DNA of 64,000 bases from Butyrivibrio sp. AE2015 (GTDB lineage: Bacteria > Bacillota > Clostridia > Lachnospirales > Lachnospiraceae), in contig NZ_ATVR01000003.1 in the NCBI RefSeq assembly GCF_000420825.1, positions 1 to 64,000 of the forward strand, written 5' to 3'. The notes under the pieces are model-generated. The model did not search any database. It saw only the letters and a list, made by a program, of their open reading frames with translations, and was not told the origin of the DNA. Of this stretch, positions 46,072 to 55,797 are shown piece by piece (the first letter of the stretch is position 1; each line of letters starts with the position of its first letter). A program made the translations under genes and the position numbers.

Positions 46072-46587
46072 ATGTTGATTGCCGGGGAAAAGGTGACTCT
46101 GCGCCTTATGACAAGAGAAGATACTGACCTTATCGTTAAGTGGCGAAACAACCCCAGAGTCAGGGACAATTTTGTTTACCGTGAGACATTTACTAATGAG
46201 ATCCACGAGAACTGGATAAAGACAAAGGTTGAGACAGGAGAAGTTGTTCAGCTTATAATATGTGAGAAGAACAATAATGCCCGTCCTGTTGGAAGTGTCT
46301 ACTTTAGGGATATTGATAATGAGGCACACAGCGCGGAGTATGGTATATTTATTGGAGAGGATGATGCCATTGGAAAGGGCTATGGCAATGAGACTGCTGT
46401 CCTGGCGACCAGATATGCAAGGCAGGAGCTGGGACTTACAAAGCTTATCCTCAGAGTATTTACCTACAATGAGGCAGCGATTAAGAGCTACGAGCATGCG
46501 GGCTTTGTTAAGGTAAAAGATCTCCCACTGGTTGAATGCAGTGATGGGGAGAAAAGTGATATGATACTTATGGAGCAAAAAATATGA
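46072..46587 (+). CDS. GNAT N-acetyltransferase, WecD/PseH-like
   Basis: 171 residues. The GNAT fold is visible: RLMTREDTDLIVKWRNNP at the start, the acetyl-CoA loop DDAIGKGYGNETA (Q/RxxGxG/A-like), and YNEAAIKSYEHAGF near the end. Relatives acetylate amino-sugar nucleotides. With wecE two genes upstream, acetylation of a dTDP-4-amino sugar is likely; a PseH-like role in the nonulosonic acid path is an alternative. A start at 46039 is in frame, but GGAGAA before the ATG at 46072 favours the shorter form. Overlaps the next gene. Confidence 0.85.
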   Translation: MLIAGEKVTLRLMTREDTDLIVKWRNNPRVRDNFVYRETFTNEIHENWIKTKVETGEVVQLIICEKNNNARPVGSVYFRDIDNEAHSAEYGIFIGEDDAIGKGYGNETAVLATRYARQELGLTKLILRVFTYNEAAIKSYEHAGFVKVKDLPLVECSDGEKSDMILMEQKI

Positions 46588-47528
46588 AAAAGAAAACAGT
46601 AAGTTTTGTGATTCCGTGTTACAGATCAGAGCTGACTCTGGAATCCGTTATAAATGAAATAGATGAGACTATGGCAGGGATGGATTATGACTATGAGATC
46701 ATCCTTGTTAATGATGGTTCTCCTGACAATACCTGGGGCAAGATCCAGGAAATAGCAGCTAAAAGAGCTGATGGGAAGGTCCTGGGCATTAATTTTGCCA
46801 AGAATTTCGGGCAACATGCAGCCCTTATGGCGGGCCTTAATAATACCAAGGGCGACTATGTTATCTGTCTCGACGACGACGGGCAGACTCCTGCTAATGA
46901 GGTCGGAAAGCTTCTTGCGGCTCTTGAGGGAGATGCAGATGCAGTTTATGCAAGATATGGCCACAAGCAGCACAATCTTTTCAGAAATTTTGGAACTGCC
47001 ATGAACGAATGGATGGCAAGCGTGATGCTTGGTAAGCCAAGAGATCTTTTTGTATCAAGCTACTTTGGTGTGAGAAGATTTGTGGTTGAAGAGATGGTAA
47101 AATACGAAAGCTCTTACCCTTATGTAATTGGTCTTGTACTAAGAAGCACCAAGAATATAGTAAACGTAGATGTTAATCACAGAAAAAGAGAAGTTGGAAC
47201 AAGTGGATATACTTTTGCAAAGCTTCTTGGATTGTGGATAAACGGCTTTACTGCATTCAGCATAAAGCCTCTTAGAATAGCAACTCTTTCAGGCAGCATA
47301 TTTGCATGCCTGGGATTTATGTACGGAATATACACGATAATAAAGAAATTTGTAAATCCTAACGTGCCGGTGGGATTTTCAGCTATGATGAGCGCAATCA
47401 TATTCATAGGCGGAATGGTTATGCTCATGCTTGGAATGGTTGGAGAGTATTTGGGAAGAGTATATATATCTCAGAATAAAAATCCACAGTATGTCATAAG
47501 AGAAACAACTTCCCAAAAAGAGGAATAA
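46584..47528 (+). CDS. GtrB-like GT2 glycosyltransferase with two membrane helices
   Basis: 314 residues. GT2 motifs VIPCYRSELTL, LVNDGSPDNT and the metal site LDDDGQTP are followed by two C-terminal membrane helices (about 230-300). It should charge undecaprenyl phosphate with a sugar. It overlaps the GNAT gene (ATGA), so the acetylated 4-amino sugar may be its substrate, and GtrA at 42642 the matching flippase. Confidence 0.9.
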   Translation: MKKKTVSFVIPCYRSELTLESVINEIDETMAGMDYDYEIILVNDGSPDNTWGKIQEIAAKRADGKVLGINFAKNFGQHAALMAGLNNTKGDYVICLDDDGQTPANEVGKLLAALEGDADAVYARYGHKQHNLFRNFGTAMNEWMASVMLGKPRDLFVSSYFGVRRFVVEEMVKYESSYPYVIGLVLRSTKNIVNVDVNHRKREVGTSGYTFAKLLGLWINGFTAFSIKPLRIATLSGSIFACLGFMYGIYTIIKKFVNPNVPVGFSAMMSAIIFIGGMVMLMLGMVGEYLGRVYISQNKNPQYVIRETTSQKEE

Positions 47529-47553
47529 ACAGATCAGTTTTGGGGGCGTTTAA

Positions 47554-49230
47554 GTGTATTTGGACAAAAGAATGGGGAACAAAAACATAAATAAGATTAA
47601 TTACAGAGCCTGGCTTATGTCAGGCTTATTTGGCATATTGACAGGATTTTTTCTTGTGATAGGTTATCAGCTTGAAACTCTTGATAAGGTGGATATTTCT
47701 GACAAGAATGCGATGCTTACCATGGTCTGTCTTATGATGGTTATTGCAATAGACACCAGATATGTATGGCGAAACTACGAACAGGCCCACAGCGGTCAAA
47801 AACTCTTTGGCCTCTTTCCTCTTAAGAGTGCATCACCACTTGATACTTCAGATAAAAAGATATTTCTTTCAAAGGAACATTTATTCACATGGGGAATCTT
47901 AGCAGCCCTCGGATCGGTGGTTTTACTGGCTGAATTTCCCGGATTTTTTGTCTATGATGCTCAGGAAGAATTAAATGAAGTTCTTACCAGGACTTTTACT
48001 ACACACCATCCGCTCCTTCACGTTCTGCTACTTGGTGGTACAATTGCACTTTTTCACAAAATCACCGGTTCCTGGAACCTTGGCATATGTGCATATATCT
48101 TTTTGCAGATGCTTGTTATTACCTGCATCTTGGCTTATGTCATCGCCTATATGCAAAAAAGAGGCATCGGGAAAAGAAGCATCATTTTGTGGACTATCTA
48201 TTATGGCGCTTTTCCAACGATTGTGATGTATACCCTCTGTTCAAGCAAGGACGGACTCTTTTCGGCCATGCTCCTTCTTTTGACAGCCTTTTTAGTGCAG
48301 CTTTTGGACAATACAGAGGCGTTTTTGAAAAATAGAAATAAATGCGCCGCCTTTATAGCGGCGGCTGTTCTGATGCCATGTTTTAGGCATAATGGTTTCT
48401 ATGCTTATCTGGTATTTGTGCCGTTTTTGTTGTTTTGTTTTAGAAAAAAGCTTTCAAAGGCCATTATTATCATAACAGTAACGCCTGTTATCCTGTATCT
48501 TGTAGTAAATACGGTGCTTTCAGTCACACTTACAACAAGCACACCACATCATCAGGAAATGCTTACAGTTCCGATCATGCAGATGGCAAGGGTTTATACC
48601 TATGACAAGGAGAGTCTTTCAAAAGAAGATATTGAGATACTTGAATCCTTCGTTCCTGAAGAGAACCTGTGTAAATACACACCAAGAGTCTCTGACCTTG
48701 TAAAGGTAGGCTTTAACAATGAGCTTTACGAGCAAAACAATGCAGCGTTCTGGAAACTGTACTTCAAACTTTTTAAGACACATCCTATGACCTATGTGAA
48801 TGCCTGGTTTCTGACTTCCTACGGATATTGGTATCCACCGGCCAACATAAATGTCTATAAAGGTACCACAGTTTTTACATTTACCTATGATGAAAGCTCC
48901 TACTTTGGCTACGAAGTAGAACTTCCCGGAGAACGACACAGCCTAATTCCGATGATCGACAAGTTCTACAGGTACATATCAATCGGTTCCTTCCATACAG
49001 ACCACAAAGTCCCCGCACTGCTGTTTTCACCGGGACTGTTGATAATTATTTATTTGTACGTAATCGCTTACAGACTTTATAAAAAAGATTACAAGAATAT
49101 ACTGCCTTTCCTGCCTATACTGATGGTTTGGCTTACTGTGATCCTTGGCCCCACATATCTGGTGCGTTATGTGGTAATACTGTGGTTTGCTTTGCCTTTG
49201 CTGCTTGACACAGGAAGTACGCAGATTTGA
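47554..49230 (+). CDS. Large membrane protein (DUF6020-like), unknown
   Basis: 558 residues with about twelve hydrophobic segments. The loop AEFPGFFVYDAQEELNEV followed by THHPLLHVLLLGG is reminiscent of DUF6020-type membrane proteins and of GT-C enzymes. GTG at 47554, seven bases after GGGGG, is chosen; an ATG at 47572 is the alternative. Its place next to a GtrB-like gene suggests extracytoplasmic sugar transfer. Confidence 0.72.
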   Translation: MYLDKRMGNKNINKINYRAWLMSGLFGILTGFFLVIGYQLETLDKVDISDKNAMLTMVCLMMVIAIDTRYVWRNYEQAHSGQKLFGLFPLKSASPLDTSDKKIFLSKEHLFTWGILAALGSVVLLAEFPGFFVYDAQEELNEVLTRTFTTHHPLLHVLLLGGTIALFHKITGSWNLGICAYIFLQMLVITCILAYVIAYMQKRGIGKRSIILWTIYYGAFPTIVMYTLCSSKDGLFSAMLLLLTAFLVQLLDNTEAFLKNRNKCAAFIAAAVLMPCFRHNGFYAYLVFVPFLLFCFRKKLSKAIIIITVTPVILYLVVNTVLSVTLTTSTPHHQEMLTVPIMQMARVYTYDKESLSKEDIEILESFVPEENLCKYTPRVSDLVKVGFNNELYEQNNAAFWKLYFKLFKTHPMTYVNAWFLTSYGYWYPPANINVYKGTTVFTFTYDESSYFGYEVELPGERHSLIPMIDKFYRYISIGSFHTDHKVPALLFSPGLLIIIYLYVIAYRLYKKDYKNILPFLPILMVWLTVILGPTYLVRYVVILWFALPLLLDTGSTQI

Positions 49231-49261
49231 TAAGCCAGGGCCTATATGTTATTATTAAATG

Positions 49262-49283
49262 ATGGTGTTTTGTGCCATTTTTT
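49262..49283 (+). terminator. Possible weak terminator
   Basis: ATGGTG pairs with TGCCAT (two G-T wobbles) around TTTTG, followed by six Ts. It lies in the 73-base gap before the O-antigen-ligase-like gene. Stem stability is low, so readthrough is likely; no promoter is visible after it. Confidence 0.35.
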
Positions 49284-49303
49284 GAGAAAAGGCTTGATTA
49301 TAT

Positions 49304-51928
49304 ATGAGAAAAGTTATAGATAAAAAAACAGCATGCAGAGTGGTAGTACTCTTATTGGCTCTTTTAGCCGTGCTTAGCATATTCCCGTTTAGAATTTGGA
49401 CAAAAGTCGACAGCTTCTCTGCAGGAGGAGAGATTGTTGATCAGTCCGGGATGATCAACATTGAATCCAGACTGTCCCAGAAATTTGTTACCCAGTATGA
49501 ACGACTGAGCTCAATTGATGTTTATGTGACTTCAATGAATAAAGGCAGATATTTGGGTGTGACTTTAATGGACAAGTACTACGGGGAACTGTTTTATGCC
49601 TATGTAGATACTTCCAAATATCAGCTTCCTGGTTATGTGACAATTCCTATCGAGTATGATGTTGAAGTAGGAGAAGAGTATTACTTATCTCTCACAGGAT
49701 GCAGGTCAAACTTTAATCTGGCCTTTGAGACAGTGCCTGATACATCTGCATATGTAGGCAGCTTGTATTTTAATGGACAGGAGATTCCTGCCCGTCATTT
49801 AGCTGCTACCTACAATTACAGACTTCCGATTTCAAAGTCACTTTCAGTAGAACTTATAGCAGGAATCGCAGGTTTGGCGATTATACTGTATGTTTTGACA
49901 GGTTTATATTTCAGAAAAAAACCTGAAAAGAATTCGCTTGTTACAGTAAGACAGGCACTAAAGACAGTGGCCAATCCGCTTATTGTGCTGGTATTTGGCG
50001 CACTTATGATAATGGTATTTCCTTTAAGACTCTTTGATATGAGAGCTGTGGATATCATTTTTTATGAGATAGGTCTTCTGATCAGCGCGGGAATTGCTTT
50101 TTATGCTGTTAATCACAAAAGCATTAAGCAAAGTGTTGGTGTATCATTCTGGGATGAAATAGATCCTAAGAGCAAAGTGGTCTATATACTTATGATGTTT
50201 TCAATGGCAATGGCCATCTGGTATGCCTGCGATTATATGAATGATCTCTATGATATTTACCACACTTTATCAGAGAGAAGGATGCTCATATGGCTCCTTG
50301 TTATGATCATTCTTACACTCAGCTTCAAAGAGCTCATTAATATATGTAATATTGTATGGCTCGTCGGATCAGTTATATATGGAGTTCATTACTATCAGGT
50401 CAACGCACTTGCGGATACTGAAAAAGAATATGATCTTCACAATATGATCCTTAAATATGGAATTATTATTGTGATCCTTGGAGGCATACTTGTACTTAAC
50501 TTACTAAGGCTCATAGCAGGATATATTAAAAAGAAAATTTCCGGTGGAGACAAAAATGGGGCCAAAGGTTTCAGACTTTCTCCATATGGAATTCTTGTGT
50601 TGGTATTTCTTGCTTCAATCGTCATTATGCGAAATACCAGATGGTGGGGAGTAGCACTGGCAGTAACTTTTACCTGCCTGTACATAAGATTGTCAGTCTG
50701 GAAAAACAGGAAAGACTTTATAAAAATCGTATCTGGCGGACTTATGATGAACTTTGCGATTTCACTTGTATTTAGCCTGTTGCATCGCTATTTTGCGGGT
50801 TTTGTAAGTGGTCGCTTTGGATTCCTTTTCCACACAGTCACAGTAACTGCTGAATATTTCACTTTCCTGGGAGCTGTGGCAGCAGTTCTTTTGACAGCGA
50901 AAATAGTAGCACTTCCTGATGGAATAGGTATTAAGCAGGTGATAAAATCTGCCTGGAAAGAAATAGTGCTCTTTGGATGGATAGCGTCTTATGCTGTATT
51001 TACAGTATCAAGAACAGCTTATCTTGCTATGGGAGTGTGTATTTTACTGGTGCTTGTAGTAACAGCAATCAGATATAAGGGTGAGTTTTTCAGGATGCTT
51101 CTGGTCATGATAGTGTCAGTTATTGTATGCTTCCCTGCTGCTTTTACGCTTCAGAGAATTGTACCTGCTATGGTTGCAAGACCTGTGGTATATGCAATTG
51201 ACGACACTGATCAGTTTATTAGAGGCGGAGCGGCCTGGAACAGTCCGAACTTCATGTGCGTTGAGAGATTTGCCAATCTTTTTGCGGGTAAGATTCTTGG
51301 AATTTCGGTTGGCGACTATAGTTATCCTATAGACATTAACAACTTTGATCCTGAAACCGGTGATCCATATTTTGATTTTTATGGCAACGAATATGAGGGC
51401 AGTGATGAGCAGCAGCAAAAGTATGGCTTTGTAACTGACTATGACAGAGACGGGCTTTTGGCCAGTGCTGCTATGACCAGGGCTGAACTTGCAATACTGA
51501 TGCTCACAGAGGAAGTCAATGAGTATGTTGATTCCTCTAACATAATTGATGTACTTTCAAACGGCCGTATCACTATATTCAAGTCCTATCTAAAAGAGCT
51601 GAATCTTAAGGGACATGACGAAATGGGAGCTGAGCTTCCAAATGGAGAAATAGCTGTACATGCTCACAACACCTATATACAGGTTGCTTATGACCATGGC
51701 ATTATTGTAGGCATACTGTTTATTTTGTTTGTGATCTGCGGTATTATTACCGGAGTTTCATATTACAAAAAAGAGAAGAAAGAACCTTTGGCCCTTATGC
51801 CATTTGCAGTTTTACTCGGATTTGCAGTTGCAGGTATTAGTGAATGGGTATTTATGTTCAGCAATCCTATGACACTTGCTCTGATGCTTTCAATTGCGCC
51901 ACTACTATTTGAAAAAAAGGCAAAATAA
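49304..51928 (+). CDS. O-antigen ligase/polymerase-like membrane protein with extracellular N-terminal domain
   Basis: 874 residues, long for the family. After one membrane helix (about 10-28) comes an extracytoplasmic, beta-rich domain (about 30-180), then about twelve helices. The C-terminal part has SRTAYLAMGVCI and, after a long outer loop, HAHNTYIQVAYDHG (about 785-800), the signature region of WaaL/Wzy-type proteins. It may polymerise or attach the glycan built by the surrounding genes. It ends one base before the PglF-like ATG. Confidence 0.8.
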   Translation: MRKVIDKKTACRVVVLLLALLAVLSIFPFRIWTKVDSFSAGGEIVDQSGMINIESRLSQKFVTQYERLSSIDVYVTSMNKGRYLGVTLMDKYYGELFYAYVDTSKYQLPGYVTIPIEYDVEVGEEYYLSLTGCRSNFNLAFETVPDTSAYVGSLYFNGQEIPARHLAATYNYRLPISKSLSVELIAGIAGLAIILYVLTGLYFRKKPEKNSLVTVRQALKTVANPLIVLVFGALMIMVFPLRLFDMRAVDIIFYEIGLLISAGIAFYAVNHKSIKQSVGVSFWDEIDPKSKVVYILMMFSMAMAIWYACDYMNDLYDIYHTLSERRMLIWLLVMIILTLSFKELINICNIVWLVGSVIYGVHYYQVNALADTEKEYDLHNMILKYGIIIVILGGILVLNLLRLIAGYIKKKISGGDKNGAKGFRLSPYGILVLVFLASIVIMRNTRWWGVALAVTFTCLYIRLSVWKNRKDFIKIVSGGLMMNFAISLVFSLLHRYFAGFVSGRFGFLFHTVTVTAEYFTFLGAVAAVLLTAKIVALPDGIGIKQVIKSAWKEIVLFGWIASYAVFTVSRTAYLAMGVCILLVLVVTAIRYKGEFFRMLLVMIVSVIVCFPAAFTLQRIVPAMVARPVVYAIDDTDQFIRGGAAWNSPNFMCVERFANLFAGKILGISVGDYSYPIDINNFDPETGDPYFDFYGNEYEGSDEQQQKYGFVTDYDRDGLLASAAMTRAELAILMLTEEVNEYVDSSNIIDVLSNGRITIFKSYLKELNLKGHDEMGAELPNGEIAVHAHNTYIQVAYDHGIIVGILFILFVICGIITGVSYYKKEKKEPLALMPFAVLLGFAVAGISEWVFMFSNPMTLALMLSIAPLLFEKKAK

Positions 51929-51929
51929 A

Positions 51930-53867
51930 ATGAGTAAAGAAAAAGAACCATTTAACTATCAAAAACTTTATAGACGAACAGGTCTGATAATATACGATAT
52001 CATAAGCATTATAGCGGCCAGTTATATTGCAATTCTTATCAGATATGAGTTTAGGATCGGAACGATTCCAGATCATTTCCTTGATCCTGTAACAACGTTC
52101 CTTCCACTTAATATCCTGATAACTCTGGTAATGTTCTATTTCTTTAAGCTGTATGATAGCTTGTGGGCTTATGCAGGAGAAAGAGAAATGCAGAACCTGG
52201 TCATGGCCTGTGTCCTTTCAGGTGTGATCAATGCTATAGGACTTCAGTTCTTTAAGTCAACGAATCAGCCGGTTCCACAGAGTTATTACTTTTTGTACAC
52301 GTTCCTGCTTATAACACTTATCTTCTCAAGCAGGTTCTCATACAGATTTTTGAGGAGCCAGAAGCACAGGGCAGAGAACAAGCACAACTCCAAGTCAGTT
52401 ATGATAATTGGTGCAGGAGAGGCTGCCAACATCATTATCAAAGAGATCATTACAAGTAACTATTCCACAATGTCCATCAAGTGCATCATCGATGATGACA
52501 CTGCGAAGTGGGGTAAATATATTCAGGGAATCAGAGTAGTTGGCGGAAGAGACAGGATCGTTGAATGCGCAGATCTCTATGACATCGACGAGATCATCGT
52601 TGCAATGCCTTCAATCTCAAGACAGGAACTCAGGAAAATCCTTGATATCTGTAAGAACACTGACTGTAAGCTTCGTTCACTTCCTGGAATGTACCAGCTT
52701 GTTAATGGCGAAGTAAATGTATCAAGACTTCGTGACGTAGAGGTAGAGGACCTTCTTGGTAGAGATCCTATCGCAGTTGACCTTGATTCTATCGCGGGCT
52801 ATGTTAGTGGCAAGACTGTCATGGTCACAGGTGGTGGCGGATCCATCGGATCTGAGCTTTGTAGACAGATAGCACAGCATTCACCCAAGAGACTTATTAT
52901 TGTTGATATTTATGAGAATAATGCCTACGACATTCAGCAGGAGCTTAAGACCAAGTGCCCGGATCTGGATCTTGTAGTTCTCATTGCATCAGTTAGAAAT
53001 ACATTAAGGATTAATACTATATTTGAGCAGTACAAGCCGGATATTGTATATCATGCAGCTGCTCACAAGCATGTTCCGCTTATGGAGGACAGCCCTGGAG
53101 AAGCTATTAAGAACAATGTATTTGGTACCTGGAAAACAGCCATGGCAGCAGCCATGAACGGCACCAAAAAGTTCGTTCTCATTTCGACAGACAAGGCTGT
53201 TAACCCGACAAATGTCATGGGAGCCAGCAAAAGAATCTGTGAGATGATAGTTCAGACCTTTAACAAGCACTATGACACAGAGTTTGTTGCAGTAAGATTT
53301 GGTAATGTACTTGGTTCAAACGGTTCAGTTATCCCGCTGTTCAAAAAACAGATTTTGGCAGGAGGCCCTGTTACAGTAACAGACCCTAACATTATCAGAT
53401 ACTTTATGACAATATCTGAAGCTGTTTCACTTGTCCTTCAGGCAGGAGCTTTCGCAAAGGGCGGTGAGATATTTGTTCTTGATATGGGAGAACCTGTGAG
53501 GATCCTTGATCTTGCAGAGAATCTGATCAAACTTTCCGGTTATAAGGTTGGAGAAGATATCAAGATTGAATTTACAGGACTTCGTCCGGGAGAAAAACTC
53601 TACGAAGAGATGCTTATGGACGAGGAAGGGCTTCAGGATACAGCTAATAAGATGATCCACATTGGAAAGCCAATCGAACTTGATGAAATGAAGTTCTTTT
53701 CAGAGCTTGAAAGGCTCCACAAAGCCGCAAGAGCAGAGTCTCCGGATATTAAGCTGCTTGTTCGTGAGATTGTTACAACATATCATCCGACAGATAATGA
53801 AGATGACAAGACCGCAGAGCACATGGAAGCTTTGAAGAAAGCAGCAGAAAAGATCAATGAAGAGTAA
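51930..53867 (+). CDS. PglF/FlaA1-family membrane nucleotide-sugar 4,6-dehydratase
   Basis: 645 residues. Four N-terminal helices (about 15-130), a first Rossmann region (MIIGAGEAANIIIKE) and the catalytic SDR domain with VTGGGGSIGSELCRQ and STDKAVNPTNVMGASKR, where Met takes the usual Tyr place, as in retaining C6 dehydratases of the PglF/CapD group. Likely makes UDP-4-keto-6-deoxy-GlcNAc from UDP-GlcNAc. The start at 51894 lies inside the previous gene; the ATG at 51930 fits the family N terminus. The aminotransferase and PglC-like genes follow. Confidence 0.92.
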   Translation: MSKEKEPFNYQKLYRRTGLIIYDIISIIAASYIAILIRYEFRIGTIPDHFLDPVTTFLPLNILITLVMFYFFKLYDSLWAYAGEREMQNLVMACVLSGVINAIGLQFFKSTNQPVPQSYYFLYTFLLITLIFSSRFSYRFLRSQKHRAENKHNSKSVMIIGAGEAANIIIKEIITSNYSTMSIKCIIDDDTAKWGKYIQGIRVVGGRDRIVECADLYDIDEIIVAMPSISRQELRKILDICKNTDCKLRSLPGMYQLVNGEVNVSRLRDVEVEDLLGRDPIAVDLDSIAGYVSGKTVMVTGGGGSIGSELCRQIAQHSPKRLIIVDIYENNAYDIQQELKTKCPDLDLVVLIASVRNTLRINTIFEQYKPDIVYHAAAHKHVPLMEDSPGEAIKNNVFGTWKTAMAAAMNGTKKFVLISTDKAVNPTNVMGASKRICEMIVQTFNKHYDTEFVAVRFGNVLGSNGSVIPLFKKQILAGGPVTVTDPNIIRYFMTISEAVSLVLQAGAFAKGGEIFVLDMGEPVRILDLAENLIKLSGYKVGEDIKIEFTGLRPGEKLYEEMLMDEEGLQDTANKMIHIGKPIELDEMKFFSELERLHKAARAESPDIKLLVREIVTTYHPTDNEDDKTAEHMEALKKAAEKINEE

Positions 53868-53882
53868 AGCATTTGCTGAGGT
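53868..53882 (+). repeat. 15-base motif after a stop codon, copy 1
   Basis: AGCATTTGCTGAGGT lies directly after the PglF-like stop and provides the GAGGT ribosome binding site for the aminotransferase. It matches the copies at 55163 and 60273 at 13 of 15 and 11 of 15 positions. Confidence 0.55.
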
Positions 53883-53890
53883 TAGATATC

Positions 53891-55162
53891 ATGGAAATAA
53901 AAAGATTTGAGAAAAAAATATATCTTTCATCTCCTACAATGCATGGAGATGAGCTTAAGTACATGCAGGAAGCTTATGAAACCAACTGGATGTCAACTGT
54001 TGGAGCCAATATCAATGAGACTGAGAGACTTGTATCAGAAAAGATCGGCTGCAAGGACGCTGTAGCTCTTTCCTGCGGAACAGCAGCTCTTCATCTTGCA
54101 ATTAAGCTTGCAGGAGAAAGACTTTATGGACAGCCAAAGGTTGGACATGGAAGCCTCGAGGGCAGAAAAGTATTTTGTTCAGATATGACATTTGACGCAA
54201 CAGTAAATCCTGTTGCTTACGAAGGTGGCGAGGCAGTATATATCGATACTGAAAGAGATACCTGGAACATGGATCCGGTGGCTCTTAAGAAAGCTTTTGA
54301 GATTTATCCTGAAGTAAAACTTGTAGTAATTGCGCACCTTTATGGCACTCCGGGCAAAGTAGATGAGATCAGAAAGATCTGCGATGCTCATGGTGCTCTT
54401 ATAGTTGAGGATGCCGCAGAGTCTTTTGGTGCAACATATAAGGGACAGCAGACAGGACTTTTTGGCGATTACAGTGTTATCTCTTTTAACGGGAACAAGA
54501 TAATCACAGGATCAGCAGGCGGAATGTTCCTGACAAATAATGTAGATGATGCCCACAAGGTTCGTAAGTGGTCAACTCAGTCTAGAGAAGACGCAGCGTG
54601 GTATCAGCATGAGGAGCTTGGATTTAACTACCGCATGAGCAATGTAATTGCAGGCGTAGTAAGAGGCCAGATGCCATACCTTGAAGAGCACATCGCGCAA
54701 AAGAAAGCCATCTACGAGAGATACAAAGAGGGTTTCAAGGATCTTCCTGTTACAATGAATCCATTTGACGCCGAGAACAGTGAGCCTAATTTCTGGCTCT
54801 CATGTATTCTTATCAATGAAGATGCAATGTGCAAGCAGGTTCGAGGAGAAAAAGATGTTCTCTATGTTTCAGAACCTGGAAAGAGCTGCCCTACAGAAAT
54901 TCTTGAAGCAATCGCAGCTATTAATGCTGAAGGCCGCCCTATCTGGAAGCCAATGCATATGCAGCCTATCTACCGCATGAATGGCTTTGTGACTGCAACA
55001 GGAAACGGGCGAGCAAGAAGTAATGCCTACATCAAGGAGACAGGCTTTGAGGATGTTGGAAGCGACATCTTTGACAGAGGACTTTGCCTTCCAAGCGACA
55101 ACAAGATGACCCCTGAGCAGCAGGATGTGATCATCGAAGTTGTTAAGAGATGTTTTGAGTAG
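53891..55162 (+). CDS. PglE-like UDP-4-keto sugar aminotransferase
   Basis: 423 residues, DegT/DnrJ/EryC1 family. Motifs include LSSPTMHGDELKYM, SCGTAALHLA, VEDAAESFGATYKG and FNGNKIITGSAGG, where the Lys of NGNK binds PLP. An insertion near 315-360 with IWKPMHMQPIY is typical of PglE-type enzymes. It should aminate the PglF-like product at C4. The ATG at 53891 is eight bases after GAGGT; an upstream in-frame start at 53873 has no binding site. Confidence 0.92.
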   Translation: MEIKRFEKKIYLSSPTMHGDELKYMQEAYETNWMSTVGANINETERLVSEKIGCKDAVALSCGTAALHLAIKLAGERLYGQPKVGHGSLEGRKVFCSDMTFDATVNPVAYEGGEAVYIDTERDTWNMDPVALKKAFEIYPEVKLVVIAHLYGTPGKVDEIRKICDAHGALIVEDAAESFGATYKGQQTGLFGDYSVISFNGNKIITGSAGGMFLTNNVDDAHKVRKWSTQSREDAAWYQHEELGFNYRMSNVIAGVVRGQMPYLEEHIAQKKAIYERYKEGFKDLPVTMNPFDAENSEPNFWLSCILINEDAMCKQVRGEKDVLYVSEPGKSCPTEILEAIAAINAEGRPIWKPMHMQPIYRMNGFVTATGNGRARSNAYIKETGFEDVGSDIFDRGLCLPSDNKMTPEQQDVIIEVVKRCFE

Positions 55163-55177
55163 AGCACTTGCCGAGGT
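55163..55177 (+). repeat. 15-base motif after a stop codon, copy 2
   Basis: AGCACTTGCCGAGGT begins right after the aminotransferase stop and supplies GAGGT for the PglC-like gene. See copies at 53868 and 60273. Confidence 0.55.
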
Positions 55178-55182
55178 ATTTT

Positions 55183-55797
55183 ATGTACAAAAATTGTATA
55201 AAAAGATTACTTGATATCCTGCTTTCTCTTCTGATACTGGTGCTTTTTTGCTGGTTATACCTTATTTTGGCAGTACTTGTAAGGGTTAACCTTGGAAGCC
55301 CGGTACTTTTTAAACAGGCCCGCCCTGGCAAGGATGAAAAGATTTTCAATATGTATAAGTTCAGGACCATGACAGACAAAAAAGATTCAGAGGGTAACCT
55401 TCTTCCTGATGAGCAGAGAATCACCAAGTTTGGAACCTTCCTTAGGAAAACAAGCCTGGATGAGCTTCCTGAGTTCTTTAATATCTTAAAGGGAGATATG
55501 AGTTTTATAGGCCCAAGACCACTGCTGGTTAAGTATCTGCCTTACTATAACGAGAGAGAAAGACTCAGACACAGTGTAAGACCGGGACTTACAGGTTATG
55601 CACAGGCTCATGGCAGAAACGCGATATCTTGGGAAAAGAAATTTGAATACGATATCTACTATGTGGAGCATCTTTCATTTGCCACAGATATCAAGGTTAT
55701 CATTGATACAGTGAAAACAGTTCTGTCTCATGACGGAGTAGTTCTTAATGCGCTTCCTGATTTTGATGATTACAGAAAGCAGCAGATAAAAGAGTGA
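55183..55797 (+). CDS. PglC-like phosphoglycosyl transferase
   Basis: 204 residues, the short monotopic form. One N-terminal re-entrant or membrane helix (about 8-32), then KFRTMTDKKDSEGN, SLDELPEFFNILKGDMSF and GPRPLLVKYLPYY, the catalytic Asp-Glu being in LDELPE. It would transfer a bacillosamine-type sugar phosphate to undecaprenyl phosphate. An in-frame TTG at 55168 lies within the repeat motif, and GAGGT favours the ATG at 55183. The stop overlaps the next gene. Confidence 0.94.
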   Translation: MYKNCIKRLLDILLSLLILVLFCWLYLILAVLVRVNLGSPVLFKQARPGKDEKIFNMYKFRTMTDKKDSEGNLLPDEQRITKFGTFLRKTSLDELPEFFNILKGDMSFIGPRPLLVKYLPYYNERERLRHSVRPGLTGYAQAHGRNAISWEKKFEYDIYYVEHLSFATDIKVIIDTVKTVLSHDGVVLNALPDFDDYRKQQIKE

